A stretch of DNA of 45,472 bases, from positions 5,966 to 51,437 of the forward strand of contig NZ_BMEX01000016.1 of NCBI RefSeq assembly GCF_014637345.1, given 5' to 3'. Below are positions 1-9,102 of the stretch, in pieces. Numbering within the stretch: the first letter of the stretch is position 1; every line of letters starts with the position of its first letter. The translations under genes and the position numbers were made by a program. The notes under the pieces were generated by a model. The model worked only from the letters and a program-made list of their open reading frames with translations, ran no database searches and was not told the origin of the DNA. This DNA comes from Kroppenstedtia guangzhouensis. GTDB lineage: Bacteria > Bacillota > Bacilli > Thermoactinomycetales > DSM-45169.

Positions 1-1
1 T

Positions 2-3000
2 CAGCCGGTGGGCGAACGGGAGCACTACCCTGTCTCTGCCGCCCAGCGCCGGATGTATATTGCTCAGCAATTAGCCGGTGAAGCAGAAGGAACCGTTTAC
101 AACATTCCGGTAATATTGGAAGTGATCGGAGAGTTGGATGCTGATCGCCTGGAAGCGGCTTTTCGCCGGTTGATTGATCGGCACGAATCCCTCCGCACGT
201 CCTTCCATATGGATGAAGAGGATCCCGTACAGCGGGTTCATCCATCCGTAGACTGGAGTATGGAACGGGTGAAGGTGAAAAGCAGGGAAGAAGTCGACCG
301 GAAGTTGCAGCAGTTCATCCGTCCCTTTGACCTTGCCGAAGCCCCGTTGATCCGGGCGGTTCTGATCCAAAGAGAGCCCGAAAAGCATGTTTTATGTGTG
401 GATTTGCACCATATCATCTCCGATGGGGTTTCAATCAATCTTCTTACAGCGGATTTATTTGCTGAATACCAGGGAAAGGAAAACCCGCTCCCACCGATTC
501 AGTACAAAGATTATGCTGTATGGCAACAAACGGATGAGCAACAGTCCCGCCTCGAAAAAAGCAAACAGTATTGGTTGAATCAGATGGAAGGCGAACTTCA
601 GGTGTTGGAATTTCCCACCGATTACTTACGCCCCCCTGTTCAATCATTTGTGGGTGGATCCATTTCCATTGAGTCTGATCCTGACCTGTTGGAAGATTTA
701 CAGCGGTTGTCCAAGGAAGAAAAGGTTACACCCTTCAGTATTCTGATGGCAGTCTATATGGTCTTTCTTCACAAATCCAGTGGTCAAAGTGATCTGATCG
801 TCGGCACCCCGGTTTCCGGGCGCAGTCATCCGGATTTGGAACGGGTCATCGGTATGTTTGTAAACACCTTGGCGATCCGGGCCAAGATTCATAAGGATCA
901 GCCGTTTCGTCAGTTTTTTCATCAAGTGGCTGACAGTTTGTTACAAGCCCAAAAATACAGTGATTATCCCTTTGAAGAACTGGTGAACGATCTGAATCTG
1001 GAACGGGATCTGAGCAGGCATCCTTTGTTTGACACCATGTTTGCGATGCAAAATATGGATACGATGAACCCGGTGCTGCCGGATCTCTCTCTCCTGACCT
1101 GGGAACAGGAAAGCACCAACACCAAGTTTGATATGACCTGGGCTGCAGTGGAAGGAGAGACGTTGCAGTTGACAGTGGAATACAGTACCGACTTGTTTCG
1201 GCGTGACACTGTCAAACGAATGTTGGACCAGTACCTCCATCTCCTGGAGCAGATTGTATCCGATCCGGATCTGTCCATTTCACAGCTGGAGTTGATAACT
1301 CCATCAGAAAAAGCACAAGTTTGGAAGTGGGTGGAGGGGGAATCAGTGGAACCCCCGGGACAAAGAATTATAGAGCTGTTTGAGCGGCAGGCGGGACGCA
1401 TTCCTGAAAAGAAAGCATTGATCACGGCGGATCGAAGCATGACCTACCGGGAGCTTAACGAAACTGCCAATCGGCTGGCTCATGCCTTGCAGCGGGAGGG
1501 TGTGGGTCCAGGTGTGAGAGCGGCGTTGTATATGAAACAGTCTTGTGATTACGTGGTGGGGGCCTTGGCTGTACTGAAAGCCGGTGCAGCATTTGTTCCA
1601 ATTGATCCCGCTTATCCGAAGGAGCGTAGCCAGTATATGCTGACGGACAGTGGAGCACAGGTGGTGTTGGTGTCCGAACCCGGATCCGCTCCGTCGGGAA
1701 CTCTTCGGGAAATGGTAGTGTCCGACCCACAATATCTTGATGAGCCGAAGGAAAATCCGATGAACCGGATTGAACCGGAAGATGTGGCCTATGTGATCTA
1801 CACTTCCGGATCCACCGGAAAACCCAAAGGAGTGGTCGTGGAGCACAGGGGATTGGAGAATTTATGTTCTTGGCACCTCCGTACTTTCGGTATTAACAAG
1901 GAAGACAGGATGAGCAAACTGGCAGGGGTTGGATTCGATGCTTCCGTGTGGGAGGTTTTTCCTTGCCTGATCGCCGGGGCTCAACTTCATCTGATCGATG
2001 ACCAGGTGCGGATGGATCCGGTCCAACTGAATCGAAACCTGGAAGAACAAGGGATCACAGTCGCCTTTATGCCGACTCAATTGGCTGAGGCATTCATGGA
2101 GGAGACGAACCGATCACTCCGTTTATTATTGACAGGGGGAGATCAGCTTCGCAAAGTTCCACCCGTTCCCTATACGGTGGTTAACAATTATGGCCCGACA
2201 GAGTGTTCCGTGGTTGCCTCAAGTGGGAGAGTGACTGCGAAGGATCCGGTTGTGTCGATTGGACGTCCCATCGACAACACGCGAATTTATGTCATGAACA
2301 GCGATGGTCAAATCCAACCGGTCGGAATACCTGGAGAGTTGTATATCTCCGGCGCTGGGGTGGCCAAAGGTTACCATCAGATGGCGGACCTTACAGCGGA
2401 GCAGTTTCTAGTGGATCCGTTTATTGAAGGAGAACGGATGTACAAAACTGGGGATCTGGCTCGGTGGTTGCCAAATGGAGATTTGGAATATATCGGTCGG
2501 GTGGATGATCAAGTACAAATCCGTGGTTTTCGGGTTGAACCGGCTGAGGTGGAAAAGCGGATTTTGGAGCTTCCGGAGGTGGATGAGGCCGTCGTCATAC
2601 GAACAGACGAAAGCGATGCTGAGCTTATTGCTTATGTGACCGGGAAAAATGTGCAGACGGAGTTGATATTTAGCCAGCTTGTGGATCGGTTGCCCGATTA
2701 CATGATACCTTCCCGGATCATGAGGTTGGATCGACTCCCTCTGACTCCCAACGGAAAAGTGGACAAGCGACGTCTTCCGGAACCGGATCCAGTACTCCCA
2801 TCTTCCCGTGAGCCTGTTGGAGCCACGGAAAAATTGGTGGCCCGCATCATGGAAGAGGTTCTAGGAGTAGAGTCGATTGGTGCGGAGGATCATTTTTTCC
2901 ATATCGGTGGTCATTCCCTCAAAGCGGCTCGACTGGTTGCGAAAATAAACAAAGCGACGGGGACGGAAATTTCAATCCGTGATGTATTCCAGTATCCGAC

Positions 3001-6000
3001 AGTGTCTCAATTGGCTCGGCGCATTTCCTGCAGGAAAGATCGAGAGGAAAATCAGTTGCACGGGTTCAGCCGGTCGGATCGTTCCGGACCGATTCCTGCA
3101 TCCTCCGCTCAAAAGCGCATGTACATCATGCAGCAAATGGGGAATCCCGACGCAACCCACTACAATATTCCCCTGGTCTTTAGAATCCGCGGAAACCTGA
3201 ATCGGTCCAAGTTGGAGCAATCGTTTCAGTTTCTGCTGCAACGTCATGAAATACTTCGTACATCTTTTCACCTGGCTGAAGGTGAGTTGGTGCAACAGGT
3301 ACATGAGGGAATCCAGTGGCGGATGGAGAAGCAACAAGCGGCTGAATCTGAAATTCCCGGTATAATAGAGAAGTTTATTCGCCCTTTTCGTTTGGATGAG
3401 GCACCGCTATTCCGTGCCCGGTTAGTCCGTATTGACCGTGAGGATCATTTGTTGATGACTGATGTGCATCATATTGCCGCAGACGGAGTCTCTGTCAATC
3501 TGTTGTTGACTGAGCTGTTTGCCTTTTACCGGGATGAGATTCCGGAATCTCCAAAACTTCAGTATGGGGACTTTGCTCTCTTTCAGCAAACGGACACCTG
3601 GAAAAGACGGATGGAAACCCAGGAAGAATATTGGATCAACCTTCATCAACAAACGGGTCCCGCTGTGGAAATTCCAACTGATTACCCCCGAAGATCATCC
3701 CGAAGGACTGTGGGGGAAATGTTGGAAGTCGCCATCCCGCCGAAGCTGTCCGAGAGTGTCCGTCACATGGCGCAGGAGATGAATGTCACCCAATATATGT
3801 TGTTGTTGGCTGCGTACAAACTTTTCCTGCACAAGATGACAGATGCTGAAGAGGTGGTTGTGGGGATGCCGGTGGACGGTCGCCCCTATTCTGATTTGGA
3901 ACAGACTGTGGGTATGTTTGTCAATACATTGGCACTTCGGACACGGATTGATAAAGGGGAATCGTTCCGTTCATTGGTACGGAATGTCCGGGAGCATTTG
4001 CTGGATGCGTATGAAAATGGAGATTATCCATTTGATCAGTTGGTGGAACGACTGGGTTTGTCCCGGTCCACCCGTCGGCATCCTCTGTTTGACACCATGT
4101 TTATGCTGCAAAATATGGAGATGGATTCAATTGAGGTCTCCGGTCTGTCGATTTCCGCTCACCCATGGAGCTGGAATCACTCTAAATTTGATATGACATG
4201 GTCCATAGTGGAAACCGACGGATTTCAACTTTCCGTGGAATACAGTACGGAGTTGTTTCAGAGAGAAACCATACACCGGATGATCAACCGTTATCTCCAT
4301 ATATTGAAACAGGTGGTTTCGGAGCCGGATGGTCTGTTGGAGACAGTGGAATTGATCACAGAAGAAGAAAAGGAAGAGATTCTCCATCAATTTAACAACA
4401 CGGCTCAACCATACCCGGATCAGCACACGATACACCAGCTTTTCGAAGAACAAGTGCAGCAGACACCGGAACAACCTGCAGTGGTGTTTTCCAAACAGCG
4501 ACTGACATATCGGGAATTGAACGAGCGCTCCAATCGGTTGGCTCACACTCTGCGGGGACGGGGGGTTGGTCGGAACGATTTGGTTGGCTTGTTGACAGGG
4601 CGTTCACCGGAGTTGATCATCGGAATGTTGGGGATTCTCAAATCCGGTGGTGCATACGTCCCAATTGATCCGGATTACCCGAGTGAACGTGTTCGGTATA
4701 TGTTGCGAGACAGTGGAATCCGACATCTGATTGTGGATCGGGTGGAACATGTGCCCCCGGATTATGACGGGGAATGGATCTTGACGACTGAGGAATCGAC
4801 GGCAACACCGGCAACTAACCCGGAAAGGGTGAATCATCCGGATGATCTGGCTTATGTAATCTATACATCCGGATCAACAGGAGAGCCGAAAGGTGTGATG
4901 ATCACTCACCGGGGTGTGTGCAATCTGCATGTCATGGCAGAGGCGTATGGAATCCAGAGAGGGACCAGAGTGTTGCAGTTTGCTTCCCCCAGCTTTGATG
5001 CAGCGGTAGAGGAGGTTTTTCACACTCTTTTAAACGGTGGAACATTGTATCTTCGCACCTCCGGCATGTTAACGGATCCGGAAGGGTTTCTTGATGAACT
5101 GGAGGCTCTTGGGATTGAGACGGTGACGTTGCCTCCGTCCCTGTTACAGATCTTGCCGCAACGGTCATTACCCTCTCTTCGCACACTGATCTCTGCCGGT
5201 GAAGCATTATCCCCCGATGTTGCAGAACGGTGGGGTCGAAACAGACGGCTGATCAATGCTTATGGCCCGACAGAGGCAACGGTTTGTACGACGATGGGAC
5301 CTGTGAGACCGGGAGAGAGAATTCGGATCGGCACTCCGGTGGCGAATAAATGGGTCTATATTCTGAATCGTTTCGGTCAACTGCAACCGACGGGTGTTCC
5401 CGGAGAATTATGCATCGGCGGGGAGGGTTTGGCCCGGGGATACTTGGGGCGGTTTGAGCTGACCAGGGAAAAGTTTGTGGATAATCCCTTTGGCCCCGGT
5501 AAAATGTATCGGACCGGTGATCGGGCAAGATGGTTGGCCGATGGAAACATCGAATATCTGGGCAGAATGGATGAACAGGTAAAAATACGCGGTCACCGTG
5601 TTGAGCCGGAGGAAATCAGGTATCATTTGCAGGAACACCCGTCAGTAAAACAAGCAGTTGTGGTGCCTTGGAAGGATGGAGAAGAATGTTACTTGGCTGC
5701 CTATGTGGTGCCCCTTGGGGAGGGGAAAGCAGATACAGAGCAATGGCGGCAATTTCTCAAGGGACGCTTGCCGGACTACATGATTCCGTCTTTTTTTCGA
5801 CAAATGGAGTCCTTGCCCATATCGCCCAACGGAAAACTGTTGAAACAAGCGTTGCCGAACCCCAGATGGGAGGAAGGTGTGGAAAAGTCCCCACTCCAAG
5901 GATGGGAGAGGGAAGTGGCAACAATATACGAGGAAGTTCTCGGTCAAGGGAATTTGGGTCCGGATGCCCACTTTTTTGAGTGTGGGGGGCATTCTCTCAA

Positions 6001-7126
6001 GGGTCTGGAGCTTGCGCTCCATTTGAACAGGAAATTTGGGTTGCATTTGACCCTCCAGGATGTCTATATGTATCCAAGGATCAGAGAGATGGCGCAACGG
6101 ATACGCGGACGAAAACAGTCGGATGATACCGTCACCCCGGTATTTGATCTGGAGAAGTTGCAGGGAAGACTGACTTCACTGCCCCAACAGGATCGATTAC
6201 CGCCTTATGCGGACCCGGAAAAATTCGAGGAAGAAACACTTTGGATGGGTTCCGGTGGAATTCAGGTGCCGGCTACGTTGACATATCCAAAGGGAGCGGG
6301 TCCGTTTCCTGCTGTGATCCTGGTCCCCGGGGATGGGGAACAAGACCGGGATGCCAGTCTCTTTGCCCAAAAACCATTTCGTGATCTGGCTGTGGGACTG
6401 GCTGCGGAGGGTTTTGTGGTAATCCGGTATGAAAAGAGGACTAAGAAGGCAATCTTCGGAACAGATTACACGATCCAAGATGAATTTGTGCCGGATGCAT
6501 TGGAAGCATTGGATTTGTTGCATCAACATGGGAAAGTGGATGGGAATTCCATTTTCCTTGTAGGCCATTGCCGGGGAGGGTGGATGATCCCGGAAATTGT
6601 GCAATGCGCAGGAAAACAACGGGTGGCGGGGGCTGTTTTGTTGTCTGCTCCGGATCCCTGTCTGGATGGAGTGGAAATGTTATATCGCAAAGCGTTGCCC
6701 GGAGTTGGAGATGAAGAGATGGCACAGATTCGGAGTGAACTGGATCAGCTGGAAAATCCCCGCTTGAAAAAAGAAGAATTCAGGCTGGCCCCCGGATTGA
6801 AATGGTGGAGAAGTCTCAAAGGATACAAACCCGTCCAGTTCATGGAAGGACTCCGGATTCCTTTGCTGATTATGCAAGGGGGACGGGATCTGAATGTGGA
6901 CTTCAGAGACTTTGAAATGTGGAAAGAATTGATGGGAGACAAGGACTGGGTCCGGTACCGTTACTATCCACGTCTCAATCATGCTTATGTTGAGGGAGAG
7001 GGTTCGCCTTCCATTGAGGAGTACTTGCATCCGGGTCATATTCCGAAAGAGGTGATTTCAGATCTTGCCAAATGGATGAACCGTTCTGCAGTTTTCCGCC
7101 ATGAATTGTCAATCGATTTGACATAA
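2..7126 (+). CDS. Nonribosomal peptide synthetase, final subunit (C-A-PCP-C-A-PCP-hydrolase), 5' partial
   Basis: The frame is open to the left edge, so the GTG at 8 is probably not the start; residues below count from it. Domains: C1 (~1-440, HHIISDG, His ~134), A1 (~455-950, YTSGSTGKPKG ~598), PCP1 (GGHS, Ser970), C2 (~1060-1470, HHIAADG ~1154), A2 (~1480-1960, YTSGSTGEPKG ~1619), PCP2 (GGHS, Ser1996), then a C-terminal alpha/beta hydrolase (~2070-2372). Aligned by eye to GrsA, the A1 pocket reads D-A-W-F-L-G-N-V-V-K, a classical Leu code. A2 reads D-A-E-T-I-A-A-V-C-K, a Phe-like pocket with Glu at position 239, so its substrate is uncertain. There is no epimerase domain. The last domain looks like the GHSLGG hydrolase family rather than a usual NRPS thioesterase and has GHCRGG (Cys2188) with likely Asp2294 and His2325. 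It presumably releases the peptide. An Sfp-type transferase and a type II thioesterase lie downstream. Confidence 0.96.
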   Translation, partial: QPVGEREHYPVSAAQRRMYIAQQLAGEAEGTVYNIPVILEVIGELDADRLEAAFRRLIDRHESLRTSFHMDEEDPVQRVHPSVDWSMERVKVKSREEVDRKLQQFIRPFDLAEAPLIRAVLIQREPEKHVLCVDLHHIISDGVSINLLTADLFAEYQGKENPLPPIQYKDYAVWQQTDEQQSRLEKSKQYWLNQMEGELQVLEFPTDYLRPPVQSFVGGSISIESDPDLLEDLQRLSKEEKVTPFSILMAVYMVFLHKSSGQSDLIVGTPVSGRSHPDLERVIGMFVNTLAIRAKIHKDQPFRQFFHQVADSLLQAQKYSDYPFEELVNDLNLERDLSRHPLFDTMFAMQNMDTMNPVLPDLSLLTWEQESTNTKFDMTWAAVEGETLQLTVEYSTDLFRRDTVKRMLDQYLHLLEQIVSDPDLSISQLELITPSEKAQVWKWVEGESVEPPGQRIIELFERQAGRIPEKKALITADRSMTYRELNETANRLAHALQREGVGPGVRAALYMKQSCDYVVGALAVLKAGAAFVPIDPAYPKERSQYMLTDSGAQVVLVSEPGSAPSGTLREMVVSDPQYLDEPKENPMNRIEPEDVAYVIYTSGSTGKPKGVVVEHRGLENLCSWHLRTFGINKEDRMSKLAGVGFDASVWEVFPCLIAGAQLHLIDDQVRMDPVQLNRNLEEQGITVAFMPTQLAEAFMEETNRSLRLLLTGGDQLRKVPPVPYTVVNNYGPTECSVVASSGRVTAKDPVVSIGRPIDNTRIYVMNSDGQIQPVGIPGELYISGAGVAKGYHQMADLTAEQFLVDPFIEGERMYKTGDLARWLPNGDLEYIGRVDDQVQIRGFRVEPAEVEKRILELPEVDEAVVIRTDESDAELIAYVTGKNVQTELIFSQLVDRLPDYMIPSRIMRLDRLPLTPNGKVDKRRLPEPDPVLPSSREPVGATEKLVARIMEEVLGVESIGAEDHFFHIGGHSLKAARLVAKINKATGTEISIRDVFQYPTVSQLARRISCRKDREENQLHGFSRSDRSGPIPASSAQKRMYIMQQMGNPDATHYNIPLVFRIRGNLNRSKLEQSFQFLLQRHEILRTSFHLAEGELVQQVHEGIQWRMEKQQAAESEIPGIIEKFIRPFRLDEAPLFRARLVRIDREDHLLMTDVHHIAADGVSVNLLLTELFAFYRDEIPESPKLQYGDFALFQQTDTWKRRMETQEEYWINLHQQTGPAVEIPTDYPRRSSRRTVGEMLEVAIPPKLSESVRHMAQEMNVTQYMLLLAAYKLFLHKMTDAEEVVVGMPVDGRPYSDLEQTVGMFVNTLALRTRIDKGESFRSLVRNVREHLLDAYENGDYPFDQLVERLGLSRSTRRHPLFDTMFMLQNMEMDSIEVSGLSISAHPWSWNHSKFDMTWSIVETDGFQLSVEYSTELFQRETIHRMINRYLHILKQVVSEPDGLLETVELITEEEKEEILHQFNNTAQPYPDQHTIHQLFEEQVQQTPEQPAVVFSKQRLTYRELNERSNRLAHTLRGRGVGRNDLVGLLTGRSPELIIGMLGILKSGGAYVPIDPDYPSERVRYMLRDSGIRHLIVDRVEHVPPDYDGEWILTTEESTATPATNPERVNHPDDLAYVIYTSGSTGEPKGVMITHRGVCNLHVMAEAYGIQRGTRVLQFASPSFDAAVEEVFHTLLNGGTLYLRTSGMLTDPEGFLDELEALGIETVTLPPSLLQILPQRSLPSLRTLISAGEALSPDVAERWGRNRRLINAYGPTEATVCTTMGPVRPGERIRIGTPVANKWVYILNRFGQLQPTGVPGELCIGGEGLARGYLGRFELTREKFVDNPFGPGKMYRTGDRARWLADGNIEYLGRMDEQVKIRGHRVEPEEIRYHLQEHPSVKQAVVVPWKDGEECYLAAYVVPLGEGKADTEQWRQFLKGRLPDYMIPSFFRQMESLPISPNGKLLKQALPNPRWEEGVEKSPLQGWEREVATIYEEVLGQGNLGPDAHFFECGGHSLKGLELALHLNRKFGLHLTLQDVYMYPRIREMAQRIRGRKQSDDTVTPVFDLEKLQGRLTSLPQQDRLPPYADPEKFEEETLWMGSGGIQVPATLTYPKGAGPFPAVILVPGDGEQDRDASLFAQKPFRDLAVGLAAEGFVVIRYEKRTKKAIFGTDYTIQDEFVPDALEALDLLHQHGKVDGNSIFLVGHCRGGWMIPEIVQCAGKQRVAGAVLLSAPDPCLDGVEMLYRKALPGVGDEEMAQIRSELDQLENPRLKKEEFRLAPGLKWWRSLKGYKPVQFMEGLRIPLLIMQGGRDLNVDFRDFEMWKELMGDKDWVRYRYYPRLNHAYVEGEGSPSIEEYLHPGHIPKEVISDLAKWMNRSAVFRHELSIDLT

Positions 7127-7130
7127 ACTA

Positions 7131-7160
7131 AAACCGGACCTTTCATGGGTCCGGTTTTTT
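7131..7160 (+). terminator. Intrinsic terminator of the NRPS gene
   Basis: A ten-base GC-rich stem (AAACCGGACC against GGGTCCGGTTT) with a short TTTCAT loop runs into a T tract, four bases after the NRPS stop codon. It marks the end of the NRPS transcript. Confidence 0.9.
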
Positions 7161-7423
7161 GGCCCCGATGGGGGAGAGTGGTCGGATTCCAGGTATGTTG
7201 ATATGGGAAACGGGTGTTGTGTTTGCTGCGCCAATCGTGCTGGTGAGGATAAGGATGGTGGGAGGGCATGATCTCTTGCTAAAAGTGCATCGTATGGTGA
7301 GGCCGGGAACCAAGTGATTCCGGCGAAACTTGTGCTTCCCTGAGTGTAAAGAAGAGTCAAAGTTCCATCATCCTGATTCTTCCACTTGCTGAAATATGGA
7401 TAACCAACAGCCCTGACCCTGTT
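7161..7423. other. Intergenic stretch without recognisable gene
   Basis: This lies between the NRPS terminator and the convergent chorismate-lyase-like gene. I see no ribosome binding site with a plausible frame, no repeat and no second hairpin with a T tract on the minus strand. Confidence 0.6.
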
Positions 7424-7960
7424 TCAATCTCTGAGATGGAAATGCATTAAATTGGGTAAATCAAAATACTCAATCACGTGAAAGAGCGGTTTTCCCTGAT
7501 GTAATATGTGATAGCCTTTCTTAGGGTACATTGTGGAGGAGAGGGGAACGATTTCGTGGAAATCATCCATTTCTTCACTGGTGACGGTTGTTAATTCAAC
7601 AAATTCCCTGCGGGTATCGTACTCATGGATAATCTTCCCGATCGGAAAACGCTTGGCTCTCAATTCATTTGCTATGTAATCAGGCATACAGCTCATGTCT
7701 GCATAGACCACATTGTAGGATAAATAACGACCGTTTAACATCAAACTGGACAGGCGTTTAAGGAAGGGGCCTTCGCTGGTAAAAGGAACATGATCCGGAA
7801 GTTCGGAGAAAGAGAGAAGTGAGTGTCGAAAAACATGGATTTCAACCTGTTGGTGTACGAGAATTTCAATCATGCGTGTCGTCGTACCATCTGAATATAG
7901 TAGAAGATCCTGAATCATCCCTTGAGCCAAGCGTTCTCCTCTGATGGGTGCTTGTGACAT
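7424..7960 (-). CDS. Chorismate pyruvate-lyase-like protein (DUF98/UbiC-like fold)
   Basis: This 178-residue protein has the pattern of the DUF98 chorismate-lyase-like family: an N-terminal 'LLYSDGTTTRMIEIL' segment, a central 'LNGRYLSYNVVYAD' segment and 'FPIGKIIHEYDTRREFVEL' near residues 110-130. Known relatives remove pyruvate from chorismate to give 4-hydroxybenzoate, or resemble that enzyme in fold. Start: ATG at 7960 with AGAGGTGG just upstream. It is convergent with the NRPS gene and divergent from the thioesterase gene, so it probably belongs to the peptide cluster. It might supply an aryl acid starter or tailoring unit; that is inference. The gene looks richer in A+T than the flanking housekeeping genes. 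The family call rests on motif recall, not a search. Confidence 0.7.
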   Translation of the reverse strand: MSQAPIRGERLAQGMIQDLLLYSDGTTTRMIEILVHQQVEIHVFRHSLLSFSELPDHVPFTSEGPFLKRLSSLMLNGRYLSYNVVYADMSCMPDYIANELRAKRFPIGKIIHEYDTRREFVELTTVTSEEMDDFHEIVPLSSTMYPKKGYHILHQGKPLFHVIEYFDLPNLMHFHLRD

Positions 7961-7998
7961 TTCGCCACCTCTTTTATGTTAAACTTGCGTACAAATCC

Positions 7999-8027
7999 AT
8001 TATAATGAAAACTAAGCCGATTTGACA
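7999..8027. promoter_or_regulatory. Possible divergent promoter region between the chorismate-lyase-like and thioesterase genes
   Basis: ATTATAAT at 7999-8006 is self-complementary and gives a TATAAT -10 for the minus-strand gene, whose start is about 40 bases away; no good -35 is seen. On the plus strand a perfect TTGACA sits at 8022-8027, but the nearest -10-like box (TATAAA, 8041-8046) is only 13 bases further, shorter than usual. Confidence 0.35.
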
Positions 8028-8173
8028 CAAAATTTCGCAATATAAATCAGGCGAAATGGATCGTCAATGTTGGGTCCGGGCAGATCTTACCGAAGCGTCT
8101 TGCCATGATCCGGGGGGATAGAAAAATTGGCGGAATTTCTGAATTGGAACGATTTCGAGGAGGAAAGACAGAA

Positions 8174-8395
8174 ATGTCTGCGGAAGAAGTAATATGGGAT
8201 ACCATGAATGAACCAAATCAATCTCTTTTTATTGTCTTATGTAAACCATGGGTAAATCCAATATCGGCGGTGATAATATGGGTAATTTTACAAATCGATG
8301 GATATGGAATCCAAAACCCAATCCCCATTCCAAATTACAACTGTTTTGCTTTCCCTATGCAGGTGGGGGAATTTCCTCTTTTGGAGATTGGATGA
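8174..8395 (+). CDS. Possible small overlapping ORF with strong ribosome binding site
   Basis: A 73-codon frame starts at ATG 8174, behind GAGGAGGAAAG, the best ribosome binding site in this intergenic region. It runs in another frame through the first ~118 bases of the thioesterase gene. The product (MSAEEVIWDTMNEPNQSLF at the start) matches no family I recognise. It may be a leader coupled to thioesterase translation, a remnant of a small gene, or chance. Confidence 0.2.
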   Translation: MSAEEVIWDTMNEPNQSLFIVLCKPWVNPISAVIIWVILQIDGYGIQNPIPIPNYNCFAFPMQVGEFPLLEIG

Positions 8396-9093
8396 AACGC
8401 TTGTCCTCAGTGGTCGATTTCTGTGTTATTCAGTATCCGGGCAGGGGGTCCAGGATTCATGAACAGGCGTTCACTTCATTGGATCCTTTGATTGAGGAAC
8501 TTACTGAAGCCATTTTGCCCAGTTTGGATCGACCATTTATATTTTTTGGTCACAGCATGGGGGCTTTGGTTAGCTTTGAATTGACCCACTCTCTGTTGAG
8601 AAAACATGGGATCACACCGAATCACCTGGTTCTGTCCGGTCATAATGCTCCACAACTTCCTCGGGATCTTCCGGATATCTGGCAATGCCCGGATGACGAA
8701 TTTATTGAACATATTCGGTCGTGGAATGGAATACCTGATGAAATTTGGTCGAATCAGGAGATGGTTGATATCATCCTCCCTGTTCTAAGGGCAGATGTCA
8801 CTTTGTGTGAAACTTATTTGTATACAGAAAGAGAGAGTCTGCCTTGTCCCATCACCATATTTGGTGGGGAGAGTGATCCTCTGGTCTCGAGGGAAAATTT
8901 GGAGAAGTGGGATATACACACGTCTGGTTCGTTTGAGATAGAGATATTTCCCGGCGATCATTTTTTTATTCATCAAAATGAAGAGATGGTACTTAATAGC
9001 TTGCAAAGATTGATAAAATCCGGGGAACGGTCCATCGATCAATCCAAGGACCAAAGCAGTAATTTTTATGCATGGTCATCAAAGAAAGCATAG
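8278..9093 (+). CDS. Type II thioesterase of the NRPS cluster (GrsT/RifR family)
   Basis: This alpha/beta hydrolase of about 271 residues removes misprimed or stalled acyl groups from carrier-protein phosphopantetheine arms, a proofreading role for the neighbouring synthetase. Family marks: FCFPYAGGG at 23-31, YPGRG near 53-57, nucleophile elbow GHSMGA (Ser93), acid in GGESDP (Asp200) and His228 in PGDHFF. An upstream ATG at 8248 lacks a ribosome binding site; ATG 8278 has GGCGGTGAT five bases before it and puts the PYAGGG motif at the usual distance, so I chose it. A short basic C-terminal tail extends past the usual fold. The stop codon is embedded in the ribosome binding site of the next gene, so the two are coupled. 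Confidence 0.93.
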   Translation: MGNFTNRWIWNPKPNPHSKLQLFCFPYAGGGISSFGDWMKRLSSVVDFCVIQYPGRGSRIHEQAFTSLDPLIEELTEAILPSLDRPFIFFGHSMGALVSFELTHSLLRKHGITPNHLVLSGHNAPQLPRDLPDIWQCPDDEFIEHIRSWNGIPDEIWSNQEMVDIILPVLRADVTLCETYLYTERESLPCPITIFGGESDPLVSRENLEKWDIHTSGSFEIEIFPGDHFFIHQNEEMVLNSLQRLIKSGERSIDQSKDQSSNFYAWSSKKA

Positions 9094-9102
9094 GTGATAC
9101 GG

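Noticed and set aside
8174-8395. Idea that the short ORF before the thioesterase is a decayed MbtH-like protein
   Set aside because: MbtH proteins are ~70 residues and often sit in NRPS clusters, but the conserved Ser-Leu-Trp-Pro and Val-Pro-Ala-Gly-Trp motifs are absent in all frames here.
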